Below are positions 43,204 through 51,620 of a DNA stretch of 64,000 nucleotides, piece after piece. A program made the translations under genes and the position numbers. The notes under the pieces are model-generated. The model searched no databases, had not been told where the DNA came from, and saw only the letters and a program-made list of their open reading frames with translations. The stretch comes from CALBTQ01 sp036725605 (GTDB taxonomy: Bacteria > Lernaellota > Lernaellaia > Lernaellales > Lernaellaceae), in NCBI GenBank assembly GCA_036725605.1, contig DAIMDW010000020.1, positions 1-64,000 on the forward strand. The letters run 5' to 3'. Position 1 is the stretch's first letter. Every line of letters begins with the position of its first letter.

Positions 43204-43731
43204 CCACGTCCCGGCCTTTCTCCGAGTATGACAACGATAAAGATCGATCGCTCGCAATGAACGAGGAACTGATGCTAGCCGCCGAGGTCCACAGCGTCAA
43301 GGCCTTGCGGCGCATGGCGCGGCGTTTTTTTCGCGGCGGCGAGGAGGCGGCGCGGCGCGTGTTCGTCCCGCTGCCGGAAAACAATTATTTTGTAATATAT
43401 AATCAGAGAAAATGACAATCTTTTTCCGTCATCCTCGGGTCAAGCCCGAGGATCCGGTGACGACCAGCACACCTTTGGCTTCGCCAAAAGTGTGGCACCC
43501 AATCCTAGTCATCCTGAACGCAGTGAAGAATCTCTCGTACGCGTACGTAGATTCTTCGTCGCGCTAGCGCGCTTCTCAGAATGACGATCTTTCCGTGTGC
43601 CACAGTTTACGCTCCTGGCGTAAGCTGTGCTCGTAGATATTCAGACTCGGCCATGTTCCTGTGGAGCAAGACCGTGGCACCCCGCTCCACACGATGAATA
43701 AAACATAGGTTCAGGGATTATCCCTGGAAAA
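43204..43731. repeat. Intergenic repeats downstream of the SRP RNA gene
   Basis: No gene was seen. Contents: 'gtcatcctcgggtcaagcccgaggatccggtgac' (43428-43461); the TTTGGC-TTCG-CCAAA palindrome with 'gtgtggcac' (43469-43498); 'catcctgaacgcagtgaagaatctc' to 'cagaatgac' (43510-43586); and a ~96 bp repeat (43581-43676) that recurs inverted at 49813-49900. Confidence 0.7.
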
Positions 43732-43771
43732 AATCGGCGGACAAAGTCGTTGCCGACCCGGTCCGCCGATT
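43726..43771 (-). terminator. Rho-independent terminator of the hydrolase lipoprotein gene
   Basis: A perfect 11 bp stem, aatcggcggac/gtccgccgatt (43732-43742 with 43761-43771), followed on the minus strand by T6. Confidence 0.88.
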
Positions 43772-43785
43772 GTCGTTTGTCGGCG

Positions 43786-44982
43786 TTATTTGGTTTCGTC
43801 GCTCCGGCTGTCGAGGTCGGAGGTGTTCGGTTCGCCGTGTCCCGGCTCGGTCAGGTCGCGCTCATACACCTCGTGCACGATGATGTTGCCGGCGCTGTCG
43901 AAGCCGCCCACCGAGCGCATGAAGCCGTAGGCCCATTCCTTCGAACGATGGTGGAAGTGGTACTGCATCAGGCCCGAGACGATCTTGATGTGACCCCACA
44001 GGTCGTGGGCGTCGAGCATCGCGTCGGTCGGCGCCATGAAGGTCGAGTGTCGCGCGCGATCGCGGAACGTCGTGCCGCTTTTGATGACGATCAACTGCGC
44101 GTAATCGGTCTGCAGCGTCTCGTAGAAGGCGCGGCCGTTGACCGGCTCGTGGGTTTTGGGATCGAAGCCGACCACGGCCATGTCGTCCTCGGCAACGATG
44201 ATCGTCTGCGGAATCGACGGATCGATCAGCGGCGCGTACTCAGTCGGCCGCGGGCCGTAGAAATTGATCGGGTGCGTCGGCTGATCGTTCAGATCCGGCA
44301 GCGCCTCGTACACGCAGGCCACCGGATCGGGCCAGATGTTGAGCGGATCGATCCCGGTGGTCGTCGCCGTGGCCAGCGCCGCCACGCGCGCGCCGAAGCT
44401 GTAGCCGCCGAAAACGATCCGGTCCGGATCGGCATAGCCGTCGCGCACCGCCTGGCGCGCGGCCCGCAAGTAAGTGCCCACGCCCTTGGTCACCGTATCT
44501 TGATGCATGAAGGGGAAGGGCACGTCCATGTTCGGGTAGACGATCAGGAAGCCGCGCGAGGCCATGCGAATGAACATCTCGCGCTGATTGCGCGGCCAGT
44601 CGCTGGACCAGATGCCGTGGCCCCAGATGATGGTCGGCAGCGGTTCGCGTTCCTCGTCGTCCAGTTCGGGAACGAACAGGAAGGCGGAACTCGGGCGCAC
44701 GTCGTCGCGGATCGGCACGTGCAACTGCCGCACTTTGTAGGGGCCGTAACCGAGGGCGGGATTGGCGCCCAGGGGCGGTTCCATGTCCTCGTCGGAGAAA
44801 TCATCGCTGCCGTCGTCGGCGCCGCCGTCGTACACCAACTCGCCAGGGCCATCAACATAATCGTCGGCGCCGCTCGCCTCGTCGTTATCGCCGGGCTGGG
44901 ATTCATCGCCGCAACCGGGAAGGAAAACGAACAGTGCGAAAACAACCACCGCGATCAGAGCAAAGAGCTTCACGTGCCGCAT
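43786..44982 (-). CDS. Lipoprotein alpha/beta hydrolase
   Basis: A 398-residue lipoprotein with lipobox LPGC and an acidic (not pure poly-Asp) linker to about residue 70. The fold is alpha/beta hydrolase: oxyanion region IIWGHGIWSSDW near 120, nucleophile elbow GGYSFGARV near 195 (G-x-S-x-G), acid in IVAEDDMAVV and base His in RARHSTFM. An esterase, lipase or peptidase is likely; the substrate is unknown. AGGGGG lies 8 bases upstream of ATG 44982. The 3' end lies just before a strong terminator. Confidence 0.82.
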   Translation of the reverse strand: MRHVKLFALIAVVVFALFVFLPGCGDESQPGDNDEASGADDYVDGPGELVYDGGADDGSDDFSDEDMEPPLGANPALGYGPYKVRQLHVPIRDDVRPSSAFLFVPELDDEEREPLPTIIWGHGIWSSDWPRNQREMFIRMASRGFLIVYPNMDVPFPFMHQDTVTKGVGTYLRAARQAVRDGYADPDRIVFGGYSFGARVAALATATTTGIDPLNIWPDPVACVYEALPDLNDQPTHPINFYGPRPTEYAPLIDPSIPQTIIVAEDDMAVVGFDPKTHEPVNGRAFYETLQTDYAQLIVIKSGTTFRDRARHSTFMAPTDAMLDAHDLWGHIKIVSGLMQYHFHHRSKEWAYGFMRSVGGFDSAGNIIVHEVYERDLTEPGHGEPNTSDLDSRSDETK

Positions 44983-45112
44983 AATACCCCCTGCGCCCTT
45001 GTTCCGATCCCGATACTCAACAACAAAACCGACGAAAGTTTAGCAATTTAGCCTCGAAAAGACAAGCGGATACAATTCGGGGCAAATCCGGCGATAACCC
45101 GCGGGATTTGCT

Positions 45113-46579
45113 TTACGGCTGCGTGGCGGCGACGATCACCGAGCCGTCTTGCGCGCCCGCGTGCACAAACGAGAGATAAACATATCCGGTCGACAACGGC
45201 GGATCGCTCGCGGCCGACAGCGTGATGGGCGCGGTGGCCGGGAACGCGGCGTCGGCGGTCGTCTGCAATTCGCCGCCGGCGAGTGCGTATTGCACCGCCT
45301 CGTCGAAGCGCAGGTGGACCGTCACGTTCGCCAGGTCGATTTCCTCGCCGGCCGGCACCGAGACCGTCAGGGTCAGGCTCGACGTTTCCGCCGGCACGTC
45401 CACGCGGATCGGCAGCGGCGCGGGCAGCGCGTCCAGGAAATAAAGATTCTCGTGCGCGTCGTCCCAGACCTCCTCGTCGACGGAGGGAACCCACAATTCC
45501 GCCTGCTCGCCGATGGACAAATCAACCTGGCAGGCGCAGTCGAGCAGTCCGCGCGCCTGCAGAATCGTCTCCGCCTCGTCGCCGCAACCGGCGGCGTCGC
45601 ACACGGCCAGCAACGCCCGCGCGGCATCCTGAAGCGAAAAGCCGGTCGGCAGTTCGGCCAGCGTGTCGTACGCCACCTGCTCGGCCGTTTCCGCTCCCAA
45701 CGCGGCGTGCAGTTCCCACAACGCGCCGGACCAGATTTGCCCGTCGACGTGCGGTTCGCCGTAAAGCGCCGCCGGGCACGTCGCCCCGTTGTCGACCGAG
45801 GACATATATGGATAGCCGAGCGCGGCGGCCGAATATTCGCCGACATCCGGATCGCCGTTGATCGAGCAGGAGAAGAAATCGGCGCTGCCTTCGTTCACCG
45901 CTGCCGGCGCCGTATTGAAGCCCGTCGCGCCCAGCGTGGTGTCCAGCGCGTTGACCGTCGCGGTGACGATGTGGGTCAGTTCGTGGCCGAGGATGTCCGG
46001 ATCGTACGCCAGATTGCGCTCGCCCCAGCAACCGAAAAGCAGACCCGGCGCGCCCCACAACTCGGTGGCGCCGGCCAGAAAATCGTCGGGCATATCGTCG
46101 CCGTTCTCGTCGAAGCCGAAGCGAACGATGATGTTGACCGGATCGGCCAGGCCGCCGAAACCGAGTTGGGCAAAGCGCTCCAGCACCTGTTGCGCGTGGT
46201 AGTAGATGTTCACTTCCGCCGCCGGATCGTCGCCCAGTTGCGGATCGACCAGCGGATCGTACAGAAAATCGCCGTTCGCATCGGCGGTCGCCAGTTGCTC
46301 GACGTCGCTGAAGCAATCCGCGCCCATGCAGGTGAACACGGCGAAATTCTCGCCGGACAGCAACGTGGCTTCATCCGGCAGGCCGGTCAGCGGCATATCG
46401 ACCGGCGCGCCCTCGTCCGGATTGATCGCGAAAACGCGGCCCAGCGGCAGCGAGTCGTCATCGTCATCTCCCGTGTCGTGGTCGTCGTTATCGTTATCAT
46501 CGTCGTCGTCAGACGAGGAGCACGAGATCATGACGCCCAACGCGGCAAAAAAAATGAACAGACAAAACATCCCCTTCAT
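45113..46579 (-). CDS. Poly-Asp lipoprotein zinc metalloprotease (gluzincin, fungalysin/thermolysin-like)
   Basis: A 488-residue lipoprotein. Signal peptide ends MISC, followed by a short Asp-rich linker. The zinc motif HELTH lies at about residue 200 (DILGHELTHIVTA, encoded near 45970-45984). The second glutamate sits about 33 residues later in AAVNEGSADFFSCS, the arrangement of M4/M36 proteases. A C-terminal beta-sandwich (about residues 370-488) lacks a known motif. ATG 46579 has AAGG 5 bases upstream; GTG 46597 is an in-frame alternative. The usual FTP propeptide was not seen. Confidence 0.8.
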   Translation of the reverse strand: MKGMFCLFIFFAALGVMISCSSSDDDDDNDNDDHDTGDDDDDSLPLGRVFAINPDEGAPVDMPLTGLPDEATLLSGENFAVFTCMGADCFSDVEQLATADANGDFLYDPLVDPQLGDDPAAEVNIYYHAQQVLERFAQLGFGGLADPVNIIVRFGFDENGDDMPDDFLAGATELWGAPGLLFGCWGERNLAYDPDILGHELTHIVTATVNALDTTLGATGFNTAPAAVNEGSADFFSCSINGDPDVGEYSAAALGYPYMSSVDNGATCPAALYGEPHVDGQIWSGALWELHAALGAETAEQVAYDTLAELPTGFSLQDAARALLAVCDAAGCGDEAETILQARGLLDCACQVDLSIGEQAELWVPSVDEEVWDDAHENLYFLDALPAPLPIRVDVPAETSSLTLTVSVPAGEEIDLANVTVHLRFDEAVQYALAGGELQTTADAAFPATAPITLSAASDPPLSTGYVYLSFVHAGAQDGSVIVAATQP

Positions 46580-46641
46580 CTCGACCTTCCTTATCACGTC
46601 ACTGGTTTGATGCGGTGTGCGGCAATAGGGATGAAGAACAA

Positions 46642-47316
46642 CTATTCCTCGATCGCGCCGGGCGAGGTCGTGCCGTACAGGCCGTGCTGCTCGAGGTAGC
46701 CGATCGCCGGGTCGGGCACGAGGTAGCGCACCGAACCGCCCGCGCGCAGCCGGCGGCGGATGTCGCTGCTGGAAATCTCCAACGGCGTGACCGGCAGGAA
46801 AATCAGCCGCGCGCCTTCTTTCATCTGCCAGACGCCGTCGCCCTTATCGCGGTAGCGTTCGGCGTAGGCGGCGGGCATGGCGTCACCCGGCTGCGCGAAG
46901 GACTTGCCCGGGCGCGACATGACCACGAAGTGGCACATCGGCAGCACCTCGCGCCAGCGATGCCAGGTGGTGATTTCGGCGAAGGCGTCGGTGCCGAGGA
47001 TGAAAAACAGTTCGCCGCCCGGCGGCAGTTCCTTGAGGAAATGGCGCAGGGTGTAGAGCGTGTAGCTTTTGTCCTCGCGCTTGGTTTCGATGTCGCTGAC
47101 GGCAAACGCGTCGTTGTCTTCGATCGCCAGTTCGGCCATCGCCAGGCGGTGATGCGTCGCGATGATCTCCCCCGGTTCCTTGTGCGGCGGCACGTGCAGC
47201 GGGATGAACACGACGCGCGAAAGCTCAAGCGCCTCGCGCACTTCCTCGGCGACGCGTAGGTGGCCGATATGGATGGGGTTGAACGAGCCGCCGAGCAATC
47301 CGATCCGGTTCATCAT
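46642..47316 (-). CDS. nadD: Nicotinate-nucleotide adenylyltransferase
   Basis: A 224-residue nucleotidyltransferase. The signature GLLGGSFNPIHIGHLRVAEEV (residues ~5-25) contains the (H/T)xGH motif, and the C-terminal 'LPVTPLEISSSDIRRRLRAGGSVRYLVPDPAIGYLEQHGLY' carries the ISS-x-IR motif. It adenylates nicotinate mononucleotide on the way to NAD. ATG 47316 lies 51 bases from the divergent folK start. Length is typical. ATG 47313 would be an equally possible start. Confidence 0.95.
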   Translation of the reverse strand: MMNRIGLLGGSFNPIHIGHLRVAEEVREALELSRVVFIPLHVPPHKEPGEIIATHHRLAMAELAIEDNDAFAVSDIETKREDKSYTLYTLRHFLKELPPGGELFFILGTDAFAEITTWHRWREVLPMCHFVVMSRPGKSFAQPGDAMPAAYAERYRDKGDGVWQMKEGARLIFLPVTPLEISSSDIRRRLRAGGSVRYLVPDPAIGYLEQHGLYGTTSPGAIEE

Positions 47317-47355
47317 CAAGATCCCGATAATAGATGGAACTTTCTCTTTTTATGT

Positions 47356-47361
47356 TATAAT
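47356..47361 (+). promoter_or_regulatory. Extended -10 box next to the folK start
   Basis: Perfect TATAAT, with ATG beginning 7 bases after its last base, so transcription would start at or next to the first codon. There is no Shine-Dalgarno. A leaderless mRNA is suggested. Confidence 0.5.
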
Positions 47362-47367
47362 CCTTTC

Positions 47368-47877
47368 ATGCCGTTGGCTGCAATCGGGATAGGCAGTTCC
47401 ATGGGAGATCGCATCGGCACGATCTGTCGGGCGATTGAGATGTTTTCCCACATCGATAGTACGGACGTACTAGCCGTCAGCGACTTCTACGAAACCGACC
47501 CGGTCGGCGGCGTGGCCAAGAACCTGTTCATCAACGCCTGTGTGCTGATCGACACCCTGCTTTCCCCCCACGAACTGATGCGCGAACTGCTGGCGATCGA
47601 GCGCGAATTGGGCCGCACGCGCGACACGCGCTGGGAGGATCGCACCTGCGACCTCGACCTGCTGATGTACAACGAATCGGTGGTCGAGGACCCCGACTGC
47701 ACCGTGCCGCATCCGTACATGACCCAGCGCGCCTTCGTGATGATTCCGCTGGTGCAGATCGCGCCGGACCTGGTGCACCCGGTGTATAACCTGACCGTCG
47801 CCGAACTGACCCGCACGTTGTCGGCCACCGAATGGGCCGGCGTGCGGCGCATCGAAAAGTCGGCTCCGGCGCATTGA
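47368..47877 (+). CDS. folK: 2-amino-4-hydroxy-6-hydroxymethyldihydropteridine pyrophosphokinase (HPPK)
   Basis: A 169-residue enzyme of folate synthesis. It transfers diphosphate from ATP to the pterin. Family motifs are present: AIGIGSSMGDR at the start, YETDPVGGVAKNLFINAC in the middle, and RWEDRTCDLDLLMYN (the conserved R-W-x-x-R-x-x-D-(I/L)-D-(L/I)) near residue 90, followed by 'VPHPYMTQRAFVMIPL'. ATG 47368 has no ribosome site and follows a TATAAT box directly. The open frame upstream to 47260 belongs to nadD on the other strand. Confidence 0.94.
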   Translation: MPLAAIGIGSSMGDRIGTICRAIEMFSHIDSTDVLAVSDFYETDPVGGVAKNLFINACVLIDTLLSPHELMRELLAIERELGRTRDTRWEDRTCDLDLLMYNESVVEDPDCTVPHPYMTQRAFVMIPLVQIAPDLVHPVYNLTVAELTRTLSATEWAGVRRIEKSAPAH

Positions 47878-47993
47878 ATCTCCGACATCCCGTTTGGCCG
47901 CGCAATAGTAGCGGATGGCATTGCGGACGAAAATGATATAAAAGATTGAATAGTCCGTTGAAAACGACTTGAAACGTCACGGAGAGTTCCGTC

Positions 47994-49670
47994 ATGAAAC
48001 ACGCCTTGTTGATTTTCGCTCTGCTGCTGTTGCTTCCGCTGCTGCTGACCGCCTGCGGCGATGACGATGACGACAACGACGATTCAGCCTCACCCGACGA
48101 TGACGACGACGACGCGACGCCGGACGACGACGACGATGACGACGACGCCACGCCGGACGACGATGACGACACGGTCGACGACGACACCGGCGACGACGAC
48201 ACCGTGCCCGAAGATATCGTCGATCCGCCCGCCGCAATGCCGTTCTACATCGAACGCGAGCAGGAAGGCACGGCCCCCACGACCGGCGAAGTCGCCGCGT
48301 TCACGCAGACGATGAAATCGTTTTACGAGGGCGTCGATTTCTACCGCTGGGCGGCCAAGCATTCCTTCGGCGTGCCGGAAGACAACCCCGACGGCGATCC
48401 GCCGTACATGATTTGGTGGACCAACTCCAAGGCGGTGAAGACGGGCGACCTGGTGACCTTCACCTTCGAAACTCCGCCGGACAACACGACGGCCAAGAGC
48501 ACGCGCCTGCTGCCCGCGGCGATCGGCCTGTTTCTGTCCACCGGCGACGCGGACGCGCGCGAGGTGGCGCTGGGCTACATGCGCGGCTTGTCGGCCACCT
48601 ACGACGGCATGATCTGGGCCGACGAGGACCCGGTGATCGACTACCTGATGGCGCGCACGATCTTCTATCGCAGTTACGCCTACGAAACGGCCGACGGCGA
48701 ACAGGCCTACGCCGATTACGAACCGGTGCGCTTCGAGGAAGAAGCGCGGCGGCACGACACCTGGCACAACCCGGAGAATCCGACCTGGGGCGACATCTAC
48801 GTACGCAACAAGCGTTCGAAAGACGACTTCCCGTACCTGTTCCGCGACGTGCAGTTTCTCGCGCGGCTGATCCGCGAGAGCGACGATGCGGAGATGGTCG
48901 AAGCGGCGATCAAGCTGTACCGGCAGATTGTGCGCATGTGCCGGGATATCGTGGACAAGGGCTACAAGATTTACACCAAGGGCGAGAACGGCGAGGTGTT
49001 CCTGCCGCGCACCGAGTACGGCTTCGTCGACGATTTCGCCAGCTACACCAACTACGATCTGATCTTCCCCAACGCCGAGTGCAATCCGAAAATCGCCGCG
49101 TCCTACATCGCCTACGGCAATGACCAGGGCAACGATTGCCAGGACGGCGACGGCGGTCTGTACGAGCTGATCGCCATGCTAAGCCATTACTGGTCGACCA
49201 ACATGATCTGGGGCTACCACGTTTCGGCGGTGTCGATGGCGCTGACCTTCGGCGACAACGCCACGGCGCGCGAACTGCTGGAAGGCCTCGCCGCGCGCAT
49301 GGACAAGCTGGAAGATCATCCCATGGCCGGCAATTACGTCGAGTGGTTCCCGGACGTGTCGGCGCTGCTGGTCATCGCCGCGGCCAACGGCCTGCCGCTG
49401 ACCAATCGCGAGGCGCAGTTGATCATCGAGCATTTCACCGAGGCGGTGGAGTACCTCGAAGACTTCGAGTATTGGGATCTGTGGTCGCTGCCCGACGGCG
49501 AGTACGTGTACATCCCCGACCGCTACGTGTACGACGAGAAGGGCGATCCGACCGACTACTTCGTGCGCATCACCGAAATCACGCACATGTACGAGTACTG
49601 CTATTCGCCGCTGAAGGACCCGGCGAGCGCGCAATTCATCGACTGCGACGCGCTGCTGGCCGGGCGATAA
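47994..49670 (+). CDS. Poly-Asp lipoprotein of unknown function, alpha-helical body
   Basis: A 558-residue lipoprotein. Lipobox LTAC, then about 55 residues of Asp broken by Ala-Thr-Pro. The body is mainly helical with many Trp and Tyr residues (FYRWAAKHSFGVP, YMIWWTNSKAVKTGD, YWSTNMIWGYHVSAVSMALTFGD), which suggests an alpha/alpha-toroid such as found in glycoside hydrolases or lyases. I could not assign a family. GGAGA lies 8 bases before ATG 47994. It is downstream of folK by 116 bases but probably has its own promoter. Confidence 0.75.
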   Translation: MKHALLIFALLLLLPLLLTACGDDDDDNDDSASPDDDDDDATPDDDDDDDDATPDDDDDTVDDDTGDDDTVPEDIVDPPAAMPFYIEREQEGTAPTTGEVAAFTQTMKSFYEGVDFYRWAAKHSFGVPEDNPDGDPPYMIWWTNSKAVKTGDLVTFTFETPPDNTTAKSTRLLPAAIGLFLSTGDADAREVALGYMRGLSATYDGMIWADEDPVIDYLMARTIFYRSYAYETADGEQAYADYEPVRFEEEARRHDTWHNPENPTWGDIYVRNKRSKDDFPYLFRDVQFLARLIRESDDAEMVEAAIKLYRQIVRMCRDIVDKGYKIYTKGENGEVFLPRTEYGFVDDFASYTNYDLIFPNAECNPKIAASYIAYGNDQGNDCQDGDGGLYELIAMLSHYWSTNMIWGYHVSAVSMALTFGDNATARELLEGLAARMDKLEDHPMAGNYVEWFPDVSALLVIAAANGLPLTNREAQLIIEHFTEAVEYLEDFEYWDLWSLPDGEYVYIPDRYVYDEKGDPTDYFVRITEITHMYEYCYSPLKDPASAQFIDCDALLAGR

Positions 49671-50090
49671 GGTAGGCCACGCTTCGCGCGGCGGTAAGGG
49701 AATCCCGGATTCTCGAGCCACTCGATAAATGCGCCGATAGGCGACGAATAGCCCCGTCAGGGGCGATAGAGGGTAGCCCGATGCGCGAGCGTCGGGCAAA
49801 AAAGCCGGGCGTCACAGTCTTATTCCACAGGAACATTGAACGTCTACGAGCACAGCTTACGCCAAGGGCGTAAACTGTGGCACACGGAAAGAGCGTCATT
49901 TCGACCGAAGCGACCTTGTCCGCCGAAGCCCAGATTCTACGAAGCTTTAGCGAAGTAGAATGGCGAAGGCGGAAGCGAAGTGGAGAAAACCCTTTGCTTC
50001 ATGACTCAAAAGGGATTCCTTCCTCCTCCGCTAAAGCTACGGCGGACAGGCCAATCGTCACGCCTTCGGCGTTCCTCCGGCGGAATGACA
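49671..50090. repeat. Intergenic region with an inverted dispersed repeat
   Basis: Bases 49813-49900 are an inverted copy of 43581-43676 (shared 'gtgccacagtttacg', 'cgtaagctgtgctcgtaga', 'tgttcctgtgga'). Further GC-poor repetitive sequence follows ('gcgaagtagaatggcgaaggcgga'). No gene was seen; short frames here are not credible. Confidence 0.7.
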
Positions 50091-51443
50091 TTATTTAAAT
50101 AACTCTGTAAAAGGAAAACCGACGCGGGGGCTGTCGTAGCCCGGTTGGCCGTCGCGCGCCTGGAACACGTGCAGGCGCATCTGCTGCGGCTCGAACACCA
50201 CCGTGTGCAGCGTGATCCACGGACCGATGATGAACGAGGGCGTGAAGCCCACGTCGGCCATCGCGTTGAGGGCCTCCATGACCTCGACGTTGTCGTCCTT
50301 GGCGGCCGCGTACAGCGCGCGCTTCATGCCCATGTACTGGCCCGAGCTGTACAGCAACGGGATCGACCGTTCGCGTTTAAGATAGTGGTTGGCGTTCAGC
50401 AGCGTATCGGTGCGCGCCAGGCGCTGATTGACCAGCGGATTGCGCGACGCGGTCAGGTTGTCGCTCGGGCGGCGATGCGTGGCGCGGCCGTCGGCGTGCG
50501 CGCCGTCGCCGTTGTATTCGAGCACCCCGGCCACTTCGTCGTCGGCGCGACCGGCCGCCGGGAACGCCAGATGATACAGGTACTGGCCCATTTGCGGCAT
50601 CGCGTCGAGCATGGCGTCGGCGTCGGCGGGCACGCCGGTCGGTCCCATCTTTTCCAGCACGCGGCGCAGGGCGAGCGTGCCGGGCACGAGGCCGTCGTCG
50701 GTCGTCGCGTGCACCTCGTTGAGCGACACGTGAATCACCGCGCAGGCGCCGTGTTCGTTGATGCCGCTGATGCAGCCGATGTCGCCGACGAAGGTCACGT
50801 TGATCCAGCGCGGCGCGTCGTCGGGCGCATAGGCGATGATCAACTGGTGGTCCATGATCATGTGCGCCGGATCGGTCATCCAATCGAAATTGCGCGCCAG
50901 CAGCGTCGAGCCGTCCGCGCGATTCTTGCCCCACACGCTCAGGCTCGAGCAGGCGAACGAGCCGATCAGCCAGTCGCCCATGGTGTTCATCAGTTGCAGG
51001 TCGGCCAGCGTCACCTCGTGCGGCTTGCGGCCCGGCAGCGTCACCAGGAGTTGCTCCGCCCCCAGGGCGTCGCGCAACCCGGCAAGCATGCCGGTCAGTT
51101 CGTCGCCGTACTCGCCCCAATCAAAGCGCGGTTGCAGCGCGAGCAGCGCGTCGTAATCCTGCTTGAACTCGGTGAGCACGAACGCGCCGTAGATGTTGAG
51201 CATGTTCATGATCTCCGGCGCGAGCAGATAGCCGTGGTTGTAGCCCATCTGCCGGTGCGAGCCGCTCAGCTTGAGCACCCGCGCGCCGCCGATCCAAGTG
51301 AGCGTCGCTGTGCCGTCGGGCGAAACGATCGTCCGGTTCGCCGTGATCGGCAACGCCGCCGGCGAATGGAACTTGCTCCCGCACGCCGTCAGCGTCAGCG
51401 CCATTATTAAAAGAATTGAAGACACGCGCAGGGATTTTAACAT
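50091..51443 (-). CDS. Lipoprotein, C45/acyl-transferase-type Ntn hydrolase
   Basis: A 450-residue lipoprotein with lipobox LTAC. After a ~100-residue N-terminal region, 'GDWLIGSFACSSLSVWGKNRADGSTLLARNFDW' fits the C45 peptidase / acyl-CoA:6-aminopenicillanate acyltransferase signature. There the Cys becomes the N-terminal nucleophile after self-cleavage, and the downstream R-N-x-D follows. Then 'INEHGACAVIHVSL' matches the second block. It is exported rather than cytoplasmic. GGAG lies 5 bases before ATG 51443. Likely an amidase or acyltransferase; the substrate is unknown. Confidence 0.75.
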   Translation of the reverse strand: MLKSLRVSSILLIMALTLTACGSKFHSPAALPITANRTIVSPDGTATLTWIGGARVLKLSGSHRQMGYNHGYLLAPEIMNMLNIYGAFVLTEFKQDYDALLALQPRFDWGEYGDELTGMLAGLRDALGAEQLLVTLPGRKPHEVTLADLQLMNTMGDWLIGSFACSSLSVWGKNRADGSTLLARNFDWMTDPAHMIMDHQLIIAYAPDDAPRWINVTFVGDIGCISGINEHGACAVIHVSLNEVHATTDDGLVPGTLALRRVLEKMGPTGVPADADAMLDAMPQMGQYLYHLAFPAAGRADDEVAGVLEYNGDGAHADGRATHRRPSDNLTASRNPLVNQRLARTDTLLNANHYLKRERSIPLLYSSGQYMGMKRALYAAAKDDNVEVMEALNAMADVGFTPSFIIGPWITLHTVVFEPQQMRLHVFQARDGQPGYDSPRVGFPFTELFK

Positions 51444-51509
51444 TCGCTCTCCACGTGGTGATTGATCGAGTCAACGATCTGTCGCACCGAGACGATTGGT
51501 TGTCAACGG

Positions 51510-51586
51510 CTATAGTTGTGGATCATTGTCGCACGATTTGCTTTTATCCTATAATTTAGTACAATATATTATCATCTATAGTTGTG
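51510..51586 (+). promoter_or_regulatory. Promoter of the NACHT gene flanked by direct repeats
   Basis: TTGTCG 51526-51531, 18 bp, TATAAT 51550-51555. The 11-mer CTATAGTTGTG occurs at 51510-51520 (just upstream of -35) and again at 51576-51586 (downstream of the start point), 66 bases apart, a layout typical of a repressor or activator bound on both sides. Confidence 0.5.
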
Positions 51587-51620
51587 AATAATTAATTGGT
51601 ATTTATATGGAGGCCATCCA

